64,000 bases of DNA from assembly GCA_950295325.1 (NCBI GenBank), contig OX485806.1:37758001-37822000 (forward strand), read 5' to 3'. Positions 1-11,107 of the stretch are shown here, in pieces (within the stretch, counting starts at the first letter, position 1; every line of letters starts with the position of its first letter). The DNA is from Polytrichum commune (lineage: Eukaryota > Streptophyta > Polytrichopsida > Polytrichales > Polytrichaceae). The notes under the pieces are model-generated. The model saw nothing but the letters and a program-made list of their open reading frames with translations, made no database searches and was not told where the DNA came from. Both the position numbers and the translations under genes were made by a program.

Positions 1-929
1 TGCCTGCGGTATGCCAATTTGGCTGCTGTGATTTAATACAAAATTCATTCTGCTAGCATTTATGCTGCTTTCCTGCCACCATTCCTCCAGACGTGGGCTC
101 TTTCGCATGCTTGTGGTTGCCCTGGGTGTTCTTTCAACTGTGCCCACTCTCCAATCTGCATGCTATATTGTCGTGTTGTCCCCTGCACCTCGTTTTTTGG
201 CTTCGGGTTCAGGCATTTCGGTGGCCTGCACCGTAGATCACTCTCGACGTTTGCGACGCAACTCGGAATGGACTCGGCCGTAATCCACCCTGCCAGTACC
301 GCACACTCCTGGGCATTCAGTCTCTTTGTGTCACATCGCATGGTATTAGTTGTGTTTTTTACTTTGTTTCTAGGTTCTTTTCGTTGTGTGTGTGGGCAGG
401 CGTTGGCAGAGTGTATGTTGGGCCTGGGGTCCTGTCCATTATTGAAACTCCGCGTTCTGTTTCTCTTTGACCGATTCCAGTAGCATGACTGGTTTTTTTG
501 TTAGGGTCTGAGGAGTTGCGTAATCATTGTTGTGCGTTCTTGGCAAGGGCTGTTGGCCCTGCTGGGCATGACGGTTTCCAATCGCCAGACTCTAGCGTCT
601 GGGGGTCCATACCCACAACAAGGCAACCCCACATCCTCACAACCAGATAGCCCAAACATGTAATTAATCATTGGAAGCATCGGGCAGAGTTGGCTGCCCC
701 AAATTTCAAATACACTGTATAAGCAAACTGGTCCTTGCCAACAAGCATGTTCCACATATGGCCAGAATTTTCTGTGTTCATCACAGTTCTGGTCTGCACC
801 TACAAACCAATAACGACTAAACTTTGAAATCTGGCATTCTGCTGCGGGTGGCAGCTGCTGTGCTCGCCATTCCTGGTTGCCTACGAGTACCACTAACTAT
901 GCTCGACACCTCGCTATGTTTCTTTTTTC
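1..929. other. Left arm of the Harbinger element, no gene recognised
   Basis: This stretch precedes the transposase frame and probably holds its promoter, leader and possibly a 5' intron. Several short open frames exist on both strands, but none resembles a known family. The GC-rich composition matches the rest of the element. Confidence 0.4.
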
Positions 930-2684
930 ATGCCATTAAATTGCGTCTATCTGTGTGTGAAGGTTCGAAGTTCTGTGGTGTATATCCCAGCTCACTCGGA
1001 CCCGGATGTGGACCCTCCCACGTCCCCGCTGCCGCCTCTTGACGTGCCTGCCGTTGTGCGGTGCGCTCCTGCAGCCACACCAACGGCCTCAGCTGCCACT
1101 CCAGAGCTGGAGTGTCTTCTTGGCATTGATTCGCCTCCTCCTGCAGCACCAATTTTCTCGCCCGTACGCCCACTGCCGCCATGCGGAGAGGGGACCAGCA
1201 ACCCTCTGCACCCTCCACCGAATGTAGATTCAAACAGTGCATTAGAATTGACCTCTGCCATTCCCGTCATCATGGCGTGCATTGACATGTCCGTCGCTAT
1301 CATGCACATGTACACAACATCAACCGAGGCAAGCATAGCACAACTTGCATACAAAAAACGAACAAAAAGATGGACTGAGGAACGAGGCGTCGATGCAGCA
1401 CCCAATCCTTTCGCAAAACATGAGCCCGAGGAGGACGAGTTGGAGCACCCACATGCGAGAGATCTACTTGACCTCCTCGCTTGGCACGTTCATGTCGTGG
1501 ATGCAAAGTGGTATGTCAAGCCACGCTCCACGTGCTGGTTCGAGGAATACCTGTTCAACATATACACCCCCGACATGTTCTACGACATATTGCGGATGCG
1601 AAGGACAACATTCGACCGGTTGGTGCATGACCTGCGCCCATACATTCAAGGACAACATACGCACTGGCGGCAACCCGTTGGTGTTGAGAAAAAGGTAGTT
1701 GTGACACTATTCAAGCTAATGCATGGTGTTTCAATAACTCTTGTCGCCGACAAGGCCGCCATAGGCAAATCCACGGTGCACCAAATTCTAAGGCAGGTGT
1801 GCTCGGCCATTAGCATAAACTTCAGTCACCTCATTGCGTGGCCTGCAGGCAGGAGATTGGCAAGGGTGACCTCCGCCTTCCAGTCCAAGCAATGGCTCCC
1901 TAACTGTATCGGGGCTATTGATGGATCGCATGTGTACATTCAAGCGCCGCCCAATAGTATTGTGGCGGCCGACCACCGCAATCGGAACAAATCTTTCTCT
2001 ATTTTACTACAAGGCGTGGTGGACACCAAGTGCTACTTTACATCAGTGAACATAGGGCCTCCAGGCAGTTTGCATGACAACGCACATTTCAAGTCATCAG
2101 AGTTGTATCGGAGAGTGGAGGAGGGAATAATGGGAGGGTTCCATGACGACCCTATGACATGGCCTGCGGGACTTCCTTTTCCTCCCTACATAGTGGCGGA
2201 CCGCGGGTACCCCCTCTTGAGCTGGTGCATAACACCTTTCAAGACAGGACCCATGGGGATGCCTCTAACGGCAGAGGAAGCCTGGTTCAATCGCAAACAT
2301 TCCTCAACCCGAATGAGCGTCGAGCGGGGATTCGGGATACTCAAAGCAAGGTTCAAGGAAATTGGAACTAAGACCTCGCTGAAACTTGACTTCTTACCCA
2401 CCGTGGTGCATGCATGTTGTGTACTGCACAACATCCTCCTTGCGAGCAAGGATCGCACATTGGATCAAATTCTAGAGGACTGCCACTTGCCACAAATGGA
2501 TGTCCACGAAGCTGCCCATACGGAAGAGGACAATGATTTCCGCCCTCCAAGACCCATGGGCCTTGTGAGCGAGGAAAGAGCATTGCTAGAAGGCAAGATG
2601 GCGAGAGAGGACATTCTAGACTACCTTGTGCGCATCCAAAATGCGGACCACACCTCAAGGCATCCCCAAAGAACGTGGCAATAA
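930..2684 (+). CDS. PIF/Harbinger (HARBI1-like) DDE transposase
   Basis: A 584-residue frame encodes a Harbinger nuclease that would cut and paste the element in the nucleus together with its Myb-like partner. The triad is complete: D331 in AIDGSH, D424 in VADRGYPL and E465 in VERGFGILKARF. A helix-turn-helix-like stretch (GVSITLVADKAAIGKSTVHQ) lies N-terminal of the core. The end of the core has the CVLHNILL block typical of the family. The first 100 or so residues are proline/alanine rich and poorly typical, so the true start may be further in or joined through an intron; the upstream ATG is only the first available. Length suits the family. The 3' end overlaps the convergent Myb-like gene by 30 bp. 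Confidence 0.9.
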   Translation: MPLNCVYLCVKVRSSVVYIPAHSDPDVDPPTSPLPPLDVPAVVRCAPAATPTASAATPELECLLGIDSPPPAAPIFSPVRPLPPCGEGTSNPLHPPPNVDSNSALELTSAIPVIMACIDMSVAIMHMYTTSTEASIAQLAYKKRTKRWTEERGVDAAPNPFAKHEPEEDELEHPHARDLLDLLAWHVHVVDAKWYVKPRSTCWFEEYLFNIYTPDMFYDILRMRRTTFDRLVHDLRPYIQGQHTHWRQPVGVEKKVVVTLFKLMHGVSITLVADKAAIGKSTVHQILRQVCSAISINFSHLIAWPAGRRLARVTSAFQSKQWLPNCIGAIDGSHVYIQAPPNSIVAADHRNRNKSFSILLQGVVDTKCYFTSVNIGPPGSLHDNAHFKSSELYRRVEEGIMGGFHDDPMTWPAGLPFPPYIVADRGYPLLSWCITPFKTGPMGMPLTAEEAWFNRKHSSTRMSVERGFGILKARFKEIGTKTSLKLDFLPTVVHACCVLHNILLASKDRTLDQILEDCHLPQMDVHEAAHTEEDNDFRPPRPMGLVSEERALLEGKMAREDILDYLVRIQNADHTSRHPQRTWQ

Positions 2685-3875
2685 ACACACATGCAAATTA
2701 AATGCGACAGTTAGAGATTGAGGACTGAACCTTGTGAGGGAGTCCATGGATGAAGCCAACATGAGCAAGGTTGTTGTCATGTTGCCCAGATTTTTTGTTC
2801 TTTCTGCCTCCAACTCATAAAGTTTTTGCTCCATGTTGAAAGTTTCTGCATCTTTCTTTGCTATCCTTGCCTCACGGGCTGTGTCAAATGCCATAACATC
2901 ACTCCTCCACATGCGCTTGTCCTTGTGCTCTGCTTCCACGCGTGTGAGGTAGTCGGAGTTGAAATCTCTTACAAAATCCACCATGTTGTCGGTGCTCGAT
3001 GATTTTCGCTTGCGACCCGTCGAGCCTGGGGTGTCATCGCCTGGGGTAGTTTGCGTCGTGGAATTGGGTGTGGTCATCGCGCTTCTTGTGGGGCTGCCCG
3101 CTGGATCAGCTGAAGGTGTAAACGCTGCAGGTGGGCTGTGGCCAAAAGGTCTCCGCGTTGGTGCAGCTGGGCGGTTGGAATCCACGACATTAGTGGGCTT
3201 GCCAAAAATCTGCCGCTTCCCTACAAAACCTTCCATTTCGATATACATGATTTCGGTAAACTCCAGCGGCATCCTCCTAGTTCTAGACAACTCCCTCTTC
3301 TCCTCTCTACTCATGCCCCACCAATTACCCGACCCCGAGGCCTCAATGTAATCCTTCAATTTCTTGTACTCCTTGATGAGCCCATCCCACTTGTTCGTGA
3401 TTTGGTTGGCATCCCGCAATCGGAAGCCAACCACACTCAAGCACCCCTCCAACACCACTTTCCATGCCGTACTACCATATACGAACCTTGCAAGAGAAGG
3501 CCTATTACAATTGTGTCGCCCGTCCCACTCGAGGCGCTTCTGCTCTATGAGGACGAGCATCTCTGACTCTATCCAGTTTGGCCCACGTGCCTTGTGAGGA
3601 ACTGCTCCCTGCGGCTGTGATGGCACAGATGACGAGCGACCATTGGAAGCCCCCCCACGGCCACGTGCATTCCTTCTTGAAGCTGCAGGCGCAGAGCAAG
3701 CGGGCAACTGGGTCTCCATGAAGCTGGAGCCAAAATCGAAACTCTCTTCTCCTCGCTGTGGAGACGTCGGACGTGGCGAGGTATCCCCCAGGTCCACGGC
3801 GTCATCCATCCCCTCGGAATGGTCTGCAGTCAGCAAAAGGCGGGTGAGCAAACATTGTGCACCCACAGAAAGCAT
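2655..3875 (-). CDS. Harbinger-associated Myb/SANT-like (trihelix-type) DNA-binding protein
   Basis: The 406-codon frame encodes the second Harbinger protein, which in characterised elements binds terminal sequences and brings the transposase into the nucleus. A Myb/SANT-like domain spans roughly residues 97-195: it begins at GPNWIESEMLVLIEQK, continues through a WKVVLEG helix and a tryptophan in NKWDGLIKEYKKLKDYI. A serine/threonine/proline-rich linker follows, then a charged region (TGRKRKSSS) and a C-terminal helical part around ARIAKKDAETFNMEQKLYELEAE. The likely start is the second in-frame ATG at 3809 (MDDAVDLGD): just upstream, TGACTGCAG looks like a splice acceptor, so 5' exons may lie in 3.9-6.3 kb. 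The frame ends inside the last codons of the convergent transposase. Confidence 0.8.
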   Translation of the reverse strand: MLSVGAQCLLTRLLLTADHSEGMDDAVDLGDTSPRPTSPQRGEESFDFGSSFMETQLPACSAPAASRRNARGRGGASNGRSSSVPSQPQGAVPHKARGPNWIESEMLVLIEQKRLEWDGRHNCNRPSLARFVYGSTAWKVVLEGCLSVVGFRLRDANQITNKWDGLIKEYKKLKDYIEASGSGNWWGMSREEKRELSRTRRMPLEFTEIMYIEMEGFVGKRQIFGKPTNVVDSNRPAAPTRRPFGHSPPAAFTPSADPAGSPTRSAMTTPNSTTQTTPGDDTPGSTGRKRKSSSTDNMVDFVRDFNSDYLTRVEAEHKDKRMWRSDVMAFDTAREARIAKKDAETFNMEQKLYELEAERTKNLGNMTTTLLMLASSMDSLTRFSPQSLTVAFNLHVCLLPRSLGMP

Positions 3876-6425
3876 GCGTCAAGTGCAGGTTGCGGATGGA
3901 GGGTCAGTATCGGGCACGCACACACACAACCACCCGGGATGAATGCAGCACCAACAGATAGAGGCAGACAGGATAGGCGGCGAGGGCAGTAGAAATCAGA
4001 GAGGGAACAAACCTGGCAAGCGGAGGCACACGACACTCAGAAACAACTGCAGGGACGGTCGCACCCACAGCGTCCGAGGTTTCCGAAACAGGATGCGCAC
4101 CAAGGTCTTCTCCAGTCAGTGGAGGGCGAGTCGCTCGACTGTGGCAGACTGCGCCCTGGTTCTTGGTAGTGGCAGTCTGCACCCGGACTGTCCACAGTGG
4201 AGTTCACAATGTAAGAGCAACGGAGGGCGCCTGCAAAATACCTCCCACAGACCGAGGTCGCCACCTGAAACAGAGAAGAAGAGAACCGCCCCTGAAGACG
4301 GCAATTATGTGGGCCATTTGCGAGCATGGACGGAGCACAAGGCAAGCCATCCTCCCCACCCCAAAGACATTGCCAATTGCAACTGCGACAAGCATGCGCA
4401 AAAGACAAAGCTGGAATGAGCCGTCTGCTGCACACACCAAAAGAAAAAACGCAGCCAAACAGTGAACTACGCTGCCACAGATGTGGCAGCGGGGATCGAC
4501 ACACAGGCGCAAGCTCCGCACTGGAGGACAACGACGTCGCTACCAGATGGAATACATGCAGTGTGCTCGAAAGCATAAAAGGAAAACCCCTGAAATCCAG
4601 CTTGCATGCGGCTGGTCACGGATGCTCTGGGGGGATTTTTTGGGCAGGCTGGGCATGAGCCCTCCCCAGGCATAATCTTGCAGATGCATCACGACCACTG
4701 GCAACTGTCAAGATCCCTTTCACGACAGCTAAACTCCCGCAAAATCAAAATGCCTGCTGCGCGACTGTTTGGCACACGCAACTGGCATCCATAGTTGCAG
4801 CAAAGGCGAGTCCTAGCCCCCACACGCAGTCGGAAAGCTCCCACGGGCGGCATTACGCATTCCCCACATGAAGTGGAGCAATCTTTCAAAATCTGTTGGA
4901 TCCAGGAGGAGGGCAGTTTGAGCTGGCGGAACCCACAGCGCGCAGCATGATGGAAATGTAGCGTGGTTATGCTGCGCCCAAGCATAAGTATACGAATCAG
5001 GACCAACTTGGCAACGAGATCCCCAAAACCCCAACCCGAAACACTTGTGCATGGCAGGCGAAGAGGGACACGATATTCACCAACCAAAGTGGGCCGCAGT
5101 AAACTATGGCACAACAGCGTATTGCAGGGAGTGTATAGGCATTGCAACAAACCCACCTCGGTCCCAATTCGGGAGGTGGCACGCGCAGACAATCGGAGTT
5201 CAACAAGAGAGGCCAACACAAAATGCAGTAAAGAACACAAACGCATACCGTGTGTTTGCAGACAGGAGCGAGGTCGCACGCTGTGGCAGTGGGTCCTGTC
5301 GGCGATGCGTAAAGCCCCTGACACCCTCCGAACCACCAGAGGGGGATTGTGGTGACAGGCTTGCAGCATGTACCTGGCTGGGTGCGCAGCGAGGGCGTCC
5401 CCATCCGCAAAAACCCTAAACCCCAACGCGCATGACAACAACCCTAAACCCTGTTCGCCACGGCGATGGCGAGGGCGACGCAGCATCGACGCAGGAAGCA
5501 TGCAAGAAGAGCACGAAGAAAACGGCATCATGGCCATCACACCCCGGGAACACGACGGAGGACACCAACAGGGCGCACCACGAAAATGCACGGAGGCCGG
5601 GGCGACACAAATAAAACCCGGGCTCCCAGAATATGCCCACGCAAGCAAGAACAGGCCACACAAATCGACGAAGCAGATGCCACAGGATAGAAAACCAACG
5701 TACACATGGAGGCCGCTAGTTTGTCGCGCGCCTTCACCACGACCAAAAGCGAGAGAGAAAGACCCCACACAGACAGCATGGAACGGCACAGGCGGGGATT
5801 GAGAACTCTAGCGCAGACCTGCCACTTCCACAGTGCAAGCGGAACCCAACAATAGAGATTGCAATGTACTCACCATATGCAACCGTAGACGGAGTCTCCA
5901 AACCTCGCAGGTGCGATCACCAGCGCGCCCAAACTCCCGCCAAAATGCTCAAAATCGCAAACGCCCTCCAAAGCACACAGACACAACCGTTCGCATGCAG
6001 CCGTATCGTCCACAGTTTGGAAACGGAACAAGCAACGGGCATGGGAATCTGGACGAAGAGTGTTGAGCGTCGAATCGGCCAGAGCAGTAGGCGAAGCAAG
6101 CACCGCAATCAGGCGCAAACCCTGGACAGCGCAAGCGTCGGGAGCACGCACCCGTCAACCCAAACGGAACATTGGTCGACATTTTCTGTCCACGAACACG
6201 CGTTATCATCCAACGTCCGGCCTAACGTTGCTTGAGAGCAGCGGTATGGAACCCTCAGGTCTGTGTGTTTGGCTCCGTTACCTGACACAACACACGGTCC
6301 CCGGCTCCCTCTGACACACCTAGATGCGACCAGGTACGTATCCCCCTGATGCGACCCCCGTTACCTCTAAAACTACGGTTACGGCACAGATACCGGGTTG
6401 TACACCCCTGGTGCGGCCCCCCCCT
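3876..6425. other. Right arm of the Harbinger element, no recognisable protein
   Basis: This GC-rich arm has unusually few stops, so long frames occur by composition, including a 366-codon minus-strand frame at 4689-5789. Their translations are cysteine- and arginine-rich with no family resemblance. It more likely contains the promoter, leader and 5' introns of the Myb-like gene. Telomere-like CCCTAAA motifs occur at about 5411-5455. Near the end, GATGCGACC and GGTGCGGCC boxes beside C-runs (6340-6424) may be subterminal transposase-binding repeats (inference). Confidence 0.4.
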
Positions 6426-7489
6426 AAGAGAGATCCGATTATTGTGAATGTTTCATCATACATTTGCTAACGGAACATACATAACGGATGCAGACAGAGT
6501 GGTATCCGAATTATGCACATCTACTTTAGGTCTTGCAATTTTGTGCATACAAGTTCTGAGCATTCTAGTGCATTATCTCAAATTTACTCTTCAGTAATTA
6601 TGTTTTGATTGAGGCTTCATCGTTTGGGTGTTGCATGAGTGACTTATTGAGCTTTACATCTTGAAATTCTGAAAAATGGTAAGAAATCCTAAAAATATGA
6701 AAACTTCAGGCAAGGTTTGAACGATGAAAGCATGCTACCACCTAAAAATTAAAAAATAAATAAATAAAAGTTGTAAAATACAACAATCACAGGTCCACAC
6801 CAACAAGTTTATGTACATCAATGCTTTTCCACTCAAATGGAAGTCAATTTCCAAACAGTCACACTTCTAAAATTTCAACTTCCCCCTAAAATTGTGCCAT
6901 TCTTGTTCTCTAGGGAAAATTAAACATGTCCATGAGGGAGGGGTCAAATTCTTGACATTTAGAGATTTTCGCCACCTTGCCTGCCACATAAAGGTGTGCT
7001 CGTAGCTGGTTCAACCTTGCTACCTGAAAGTCCATTTAATACTTGGTGATTTCTGAAATGTCTATTGCAATTAGAAAACCTCATGGTACCCCCATATTGG
7101 TTTCCGCCACAGCCTGCAAGAATGTACAATGGACGGTCAGACTCTGGATCCAAACAGTTTGGAACTATACACACAGATCTCCCAACATCTCAAACTTATC
7201 TGTGCCACATCAATGTGCATCTATTTTTGCATCATCAGCAAACTTGAGATATTTTGAGTGTGCAACCTTGCACTATATACCACTCAAGGTTGATCAACAA
7301 TTTTCATCAAAAAATCGACTGGTTAGATAAAGCATTCAGACCTCAAAACTGTCCACAGTAGAAGATGATTTGAACCAGACACTTCCATAAATGCAGATGT
7401 GACCCAGTGCAGAAATTTACCTTGAAGCAAACTACGAAAGCCCATCTTGAAAGATTCCCCTTGCTCAAGGCTCATCCTTCCTCCAGATC
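6426..7489. other. AT-rich intergenic sequence, no gene seen
   Basis: I see no coding region. A 26-bp string at 6452-6477 is identical, in the same orientation, to 11581-11606. The rest is AT-rich with short A-runs. Confidence 0.5.
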
Positions 7490-7870
7490 AGTGGTTGTGC
7501 AGCTTTTAGGTCCTTTGGAGCAAAATAAGGTAAGTGGGCACTTCCGGATTGGATTGGCAATTGTCTCATCCGGTTAGCAATGCGATGAATCATGAGGATT
7601 GTCATTTCAAGTTTCAGAATTGGAGTTTCATGAGATGCAGAGGGTTATGAGAGGTCAAAGTGAAGATTCTCAAACCATCACATAGGCTCTCCCAATTGTG
7701 ATGTTCACTATTGAATCTAGAATGGTGTCCATAGTTTGAGCACGTAGTCCAATCTCATAGTAAAATGCGTTATTTTCGTGTATGTTTGTAACTACAAGCC
7801 TTGCCATATACCACTCTATTATAGGTGCCCAATCAAAGAGATGGACCACATAAGGCCCACAGGTTTTTGA
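7490..7870. repeat. Dispersed repeat, arm 1 of an inverted pair around the methyltransferase gene
   Basis: This segment matches, in reverse complement, 10330-10650, with blocks such as CCTTGCCATATACCACTC (about 7800) and GAGCACGTAGTCCAATCT. The same family appears as a tandem pair at 35.85-36.34 kb. The two arms flank exon 2 of the methyltransferase gene; the second arm sits in its intron. It is probably an old non-autonomous transposon. Confidence 0.65.
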
Positions 7871-7891
7871 TTTGGGGTTAAAGTGTAGGGT

Positions 7892-8191
7892 TCTGGAACT
7901 CTGGTTCACCAACTACAACTCTCTCGCTCCCCAAACTCCACCTACATGGAAATCTCCCCCATAATTTCAAGCGAAAAAAATAGGAAAGAGTTCCATCCTC
8001 GCTCTCATAAACCCAGTCAAAAATATCTCGCCAAGGCACAAACCAAAGCATTGCCATGTCGAATAAGCCATAATCACAAGAGCAACACGCCTCCAGGTTT
8101 GTAGCACTGCCAAGCACTCCAAGAGCACATGTGCCATTCTCTCCTCTGGAATTGCAGATAATGTGACAATCATTGTTGCTATGTCAAAGGT
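7892..8191 (-). pseudogene. Decayed tandem copy (C) of the methyltransferase 3' coding end
   Basis: Read on the minus strand this aligns with the last part of the methyltransferase CDS (8548-8900). Remnants of the AIPEERMAHVL and YGLFDMAMLWF blocks are still readable. Indels and substitutions break the frame, so no product is expected. It is the most divergent and shortest of three units of about 300-350 bp in the same orientation, starting right after the previous copy. Confidence 0.75.
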
Positions 8192-8547
8192 TTGTGGAAC
8201 TTCTTGTGAACCCATACATGCCTCATGGGAACCTCTTTCTTCCCGCTCGTCAGCTGCACACAACAATAATCCAGCTTTTGCTCCACAAACCTTTGTGGAA
8301 ATCTCCATCACCACCTCAGAAGATAAGAAATAGGAAAGAGTTCCATCTTTGCACTGGTACAGACAGTCGGAAATCCTTTGCCCAAGGCGCAAATCAAAGC
8401 AACATCATGTCATGTAAACTGTAATCGAGAAATAGCAACATGCCTCTAGGTTTTAGCACTGCCAAGCACTACAAGAGCACATGTGCCATTCCTTCCACTA
8501 GAATTGCAGATAATTTGATAAACATCGTTACTATGTCAAAGGTTTCT
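8192..8547 (-). pseudogene. Decayed tandem copy (B) of the methyltransferase 3' coding end
   Basis: This is the middle of three tandem units. It retains recognisable equivalents of the AIPEERMAHVLLECLAVL helix, the RISDCLYQCKDGTLSYF block and the end of the domain, but frame breaks separate them. It abuts the intact 3' end of the active gene, so it probably arose by unequal exchange or replication slippage within that exon and then decayed without selection. Confidence 0.8.
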
Positions 8548-11107
8548 GGAACTTCGCGTGGACCCATACTCGCTTCATGGGAACCTCTTTCCTCCGATTC
8601 ATCAGCTGCACACAGCAATACTCGAGCTCCCGCTCCACAAACCCTGCCTTTGTGAAAATCTCCCTCACAACCTCAAGCGCAAAGAAATACGAAAGAGTTC
8701 CATCCTGGCGCTGGTAAAGCCGGTCGGAAATCCTTTGCCAAGGTGCAAACCGAAGCATCGTCATGTCGTATAAACCGTAATCGCGAAAGAGCAACAAACC
8801 TCCAGGTTTTAGCACTGCCAAGCACTCTGAGAGCACATGTGCCATTCTCTCCACTGGAATCGCAGATAATGTGAAAATCATTGTTACAATGTCTAAACCT
8901 CTGTCACAAATAGGAAGAAGGGTTGGTCCACCCAAAACCCCTAATTGCAACTGCTTACTGTTCTCAATGCCTGTAGAAATGTCAGGATCTGATCCATCTT
9001 CTTTGTCATCAAGTTTGATGACGTCCATTTGCTTCACCCCAAGTGTGAGCAACTCTGTAAACATTTTGGTCACATGGGAGTGAGGTCGATCACATGGCGG
9101 GCGGCATAAGAAACTTGGCAGATTTTCAAGGGAAATGTCACACATGAAAGGGAAGAAAGTGGAACCATTTAAGGTGCTCACAACCTCGATGGCCTTTCGT
9201 AAAGCCGCAACACTACAATCGCATGCATACACAACTGCTTCCTTGTTTGCCCTAAGAACTGGAACCACAGAGCTCCCTGTGCCACAACCAATCTCAAGCA
9301 CACGAAGCGGTTTGTTGTTCCCCTCGGTCTGGAAAGCTCTGGAAAGCTCTGGAAACTCCTTGGTCAAGTAACGCCGCTCCTTGAAGAAGATGTTGCGTGA
9401 GTGCCGCGTGTAGAATGCCTCCCATGGTATCATTGACGAAGTGCAATCCGCATCCTTCTTCTGTGGTCGCTTACGGGTTGGGGTTGGGGCTGAAGTTTTG
9501 TCTGGCTTCGCTGTTCTTTCGAGCAATCCCTCTACTTCGTCACGTAATGATTCCCACTGGAAATCATGGTTATGGTAAGCTTCAGCTGCCTGACCCTTGC
9601 CTGGCCTACTCCCACCTCCACCACCATCAGTCGGCATTGAAGCGGCAACTGCATCTGACGTTTTCTGTTTCAACCTTTCCGAGAAACCTCCAACTGTGCT
9701 GCCTGTTGGCTGTCCTAGTGGAGATGATGCAGCTACACTCTCAGTGGCCACACTCCCAAGTCCATCAGTGTTGCTTCCTGTACATAAATAAATAACAGTG
9801 GTCCAGTAAATCCTACATTTCACTTACAAATTAGTACTAGATCTATGCCAATTCTTCATCATGGTTTTCAAGAAACACATACTCCCACAGGCACTCGCAG
9901 TGATGTAAATTGACACCATGAGCACAATGCCAAACGCATCACTGACTGAGCATAGGTATGCCTGAAAAGGAAAATTGAAATATCACAATTGCTTAGGTTT
10001 CCAAAAGGTAGTTTTACAATTGCATTTTAATTCAGTGAGTAAAACATACAGCCACACGTACCCTTGCTGGATGATGCAAGACTGAGATTATCGTTAGGTA
10101 TATGGAAGTGTCACTCCCACATTGGCCTGTGAGGACTCAGCATTTGCAAATTCTCTACCAGCATATGCTACTTCATGAAATTACTGCCTCAATCTCAAGC
10201 GAAATAAGGCAATTACACATAAAACCCTAAACCTCAAAATGATGCCCTCACTCTAAAGCCCTTCAGACACACACTGAAGTCAAATGAAAGCATACGCAAA
10301 TCTTCATAGCAATTTCCGTAAATGCAAGTGCACACCTATATATGAGTGGTATATGGCAAGGTGTTAAGAATGGACACCAAAAATACATGTGTTACGGTAA
10401 GATTGGACTATGTGCTCAAAACAAAGGCACCATTAGGTTCAAATGTTAACACAAATGGGAGGGCCTATGTGATACTCAAAGAGAAAAATAAACTTCACTT
10501 TTATCTCTTGATATAAAATTTTGCATCTCTGACTATGAGATTTGAAATGACAAACTGCGTAATTCATCACAATTGCTAGCTGGACGAGACAATTCGAGAT
10601 TAAATCCAATGGTAGAAATTGCTTGTGGAGTTAGAAATGCCCACAACAGGGACGCATACACACCTTGGGCCAGCGACACTACATACCAAAAACAATGTAC
10701 ACCAACAATTGGAATTTAGAATGAATTAACGCTTGGAAATATGTGATGCTAAACGACCTCACACAGCACAGCTTGAGAGGTCAGTGTAACAAACCTCCCC
10801 TGCTGGAAGGTAATGAGGAGCCCTCGAGCACCGAATCGGCAGGATTGAAGCTGGCACCAGATGGAGCAGAGGGGATCTCAATGTCATTCACCGGTCTCCT
10901 GGTGGACGGAGATGGCACTGCCACAGGCTCTGTTTTTTGAGGAATGTCAATAACCGGTCGCGCCACGGGAATGATGACGGGAGATGGTGAACTGGCCGTC
11001 ATAGCTGCTGGAGCTAAATCCTTCCCTTCCGGAACGTCCGCGTTGGGCGTTACGAAACCGACTTGGCGGATTTTAGGCCCTATTACTGACCGCCGCCTCG
11101 AATCCAT
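8531..11107 (-). CDS. METTL2/6/8-like tRNA 3-methylcytidine methyltransferase, two exons
   Basis: Exon 1 is 11107-10795 and exon 2 is 9777-8531. The donor AG|GTTTGT and acceptor TACAG|GA join in phase to give 519 residues. The exon-1 part is a proline/serine-rich N-terminus (start MDSRRRSVIGPKIRQVGF). The catalytic part has the family entry block WEAFYTRHSRNIFFKERRYL (about residues 213-232), the SAM-binding motif LEIGCGTG (about 255-262), LSAIPVERM, the signature KPGGLLLFRDYGLYDMTMLR, DGTLSYFF, and the terminal RVWVHAKFQKP. Relatives (METTL2, METTL6, METTL8, yeast Trm140) make m3C at position 32 of tRNAs, so cytosolic tRNA modification is inferred. The 1-kb intron carries a repeat arm. The gene is divergent from RAD1, with 1.3 kb between start codons. 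Confidence 0.88.
10330..10650. repeat. Dispersed repeat, arm 2 of the inverted pair, inside the methyltransferase intron
   Basis: Reverse-complement partner of 7490-7870: GAGTGGTATATGGCAAGG at about 10345 mirrors CCTTGCCATATACCACTC at about 7800, and ATTGGACTATGTGCTCAA mirrors the arm-1 block. It lies wholly in the intron. Confidence 0.65.

Larger units (their letters stand above)
1..6425. mobile_element. PIF/Harbinger DNA transposon, left end outside window
   Basis: The segment carries the two-gene set of PIF/Harbinger elements: a DDE transposase on the plus strand and a Myb/SANT-like DNA-binding protein on the minus strand, arranged tail to tail. It is much richer in G+C than the sequence that follows. 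Composition drops abruptly after a C-rich stretch at about 6408-6424 followed by CTAA, which I take as the right terminus. The matching left terminus is not in the window, so neither a terminal inverted repeat nor a target duplication (usually TTA/TAA) could be confirmed. Both reading frames are open, so the element may be recent. Confidence 0.7.

Noticed and set aside
4689-5789. Long minus-strand open frame (366 codons)
   Set aside because: Cys/Arg-rich translation without domains, in a GC-rich stop-poor arm with equally open frames on both strands; no family resemblance.
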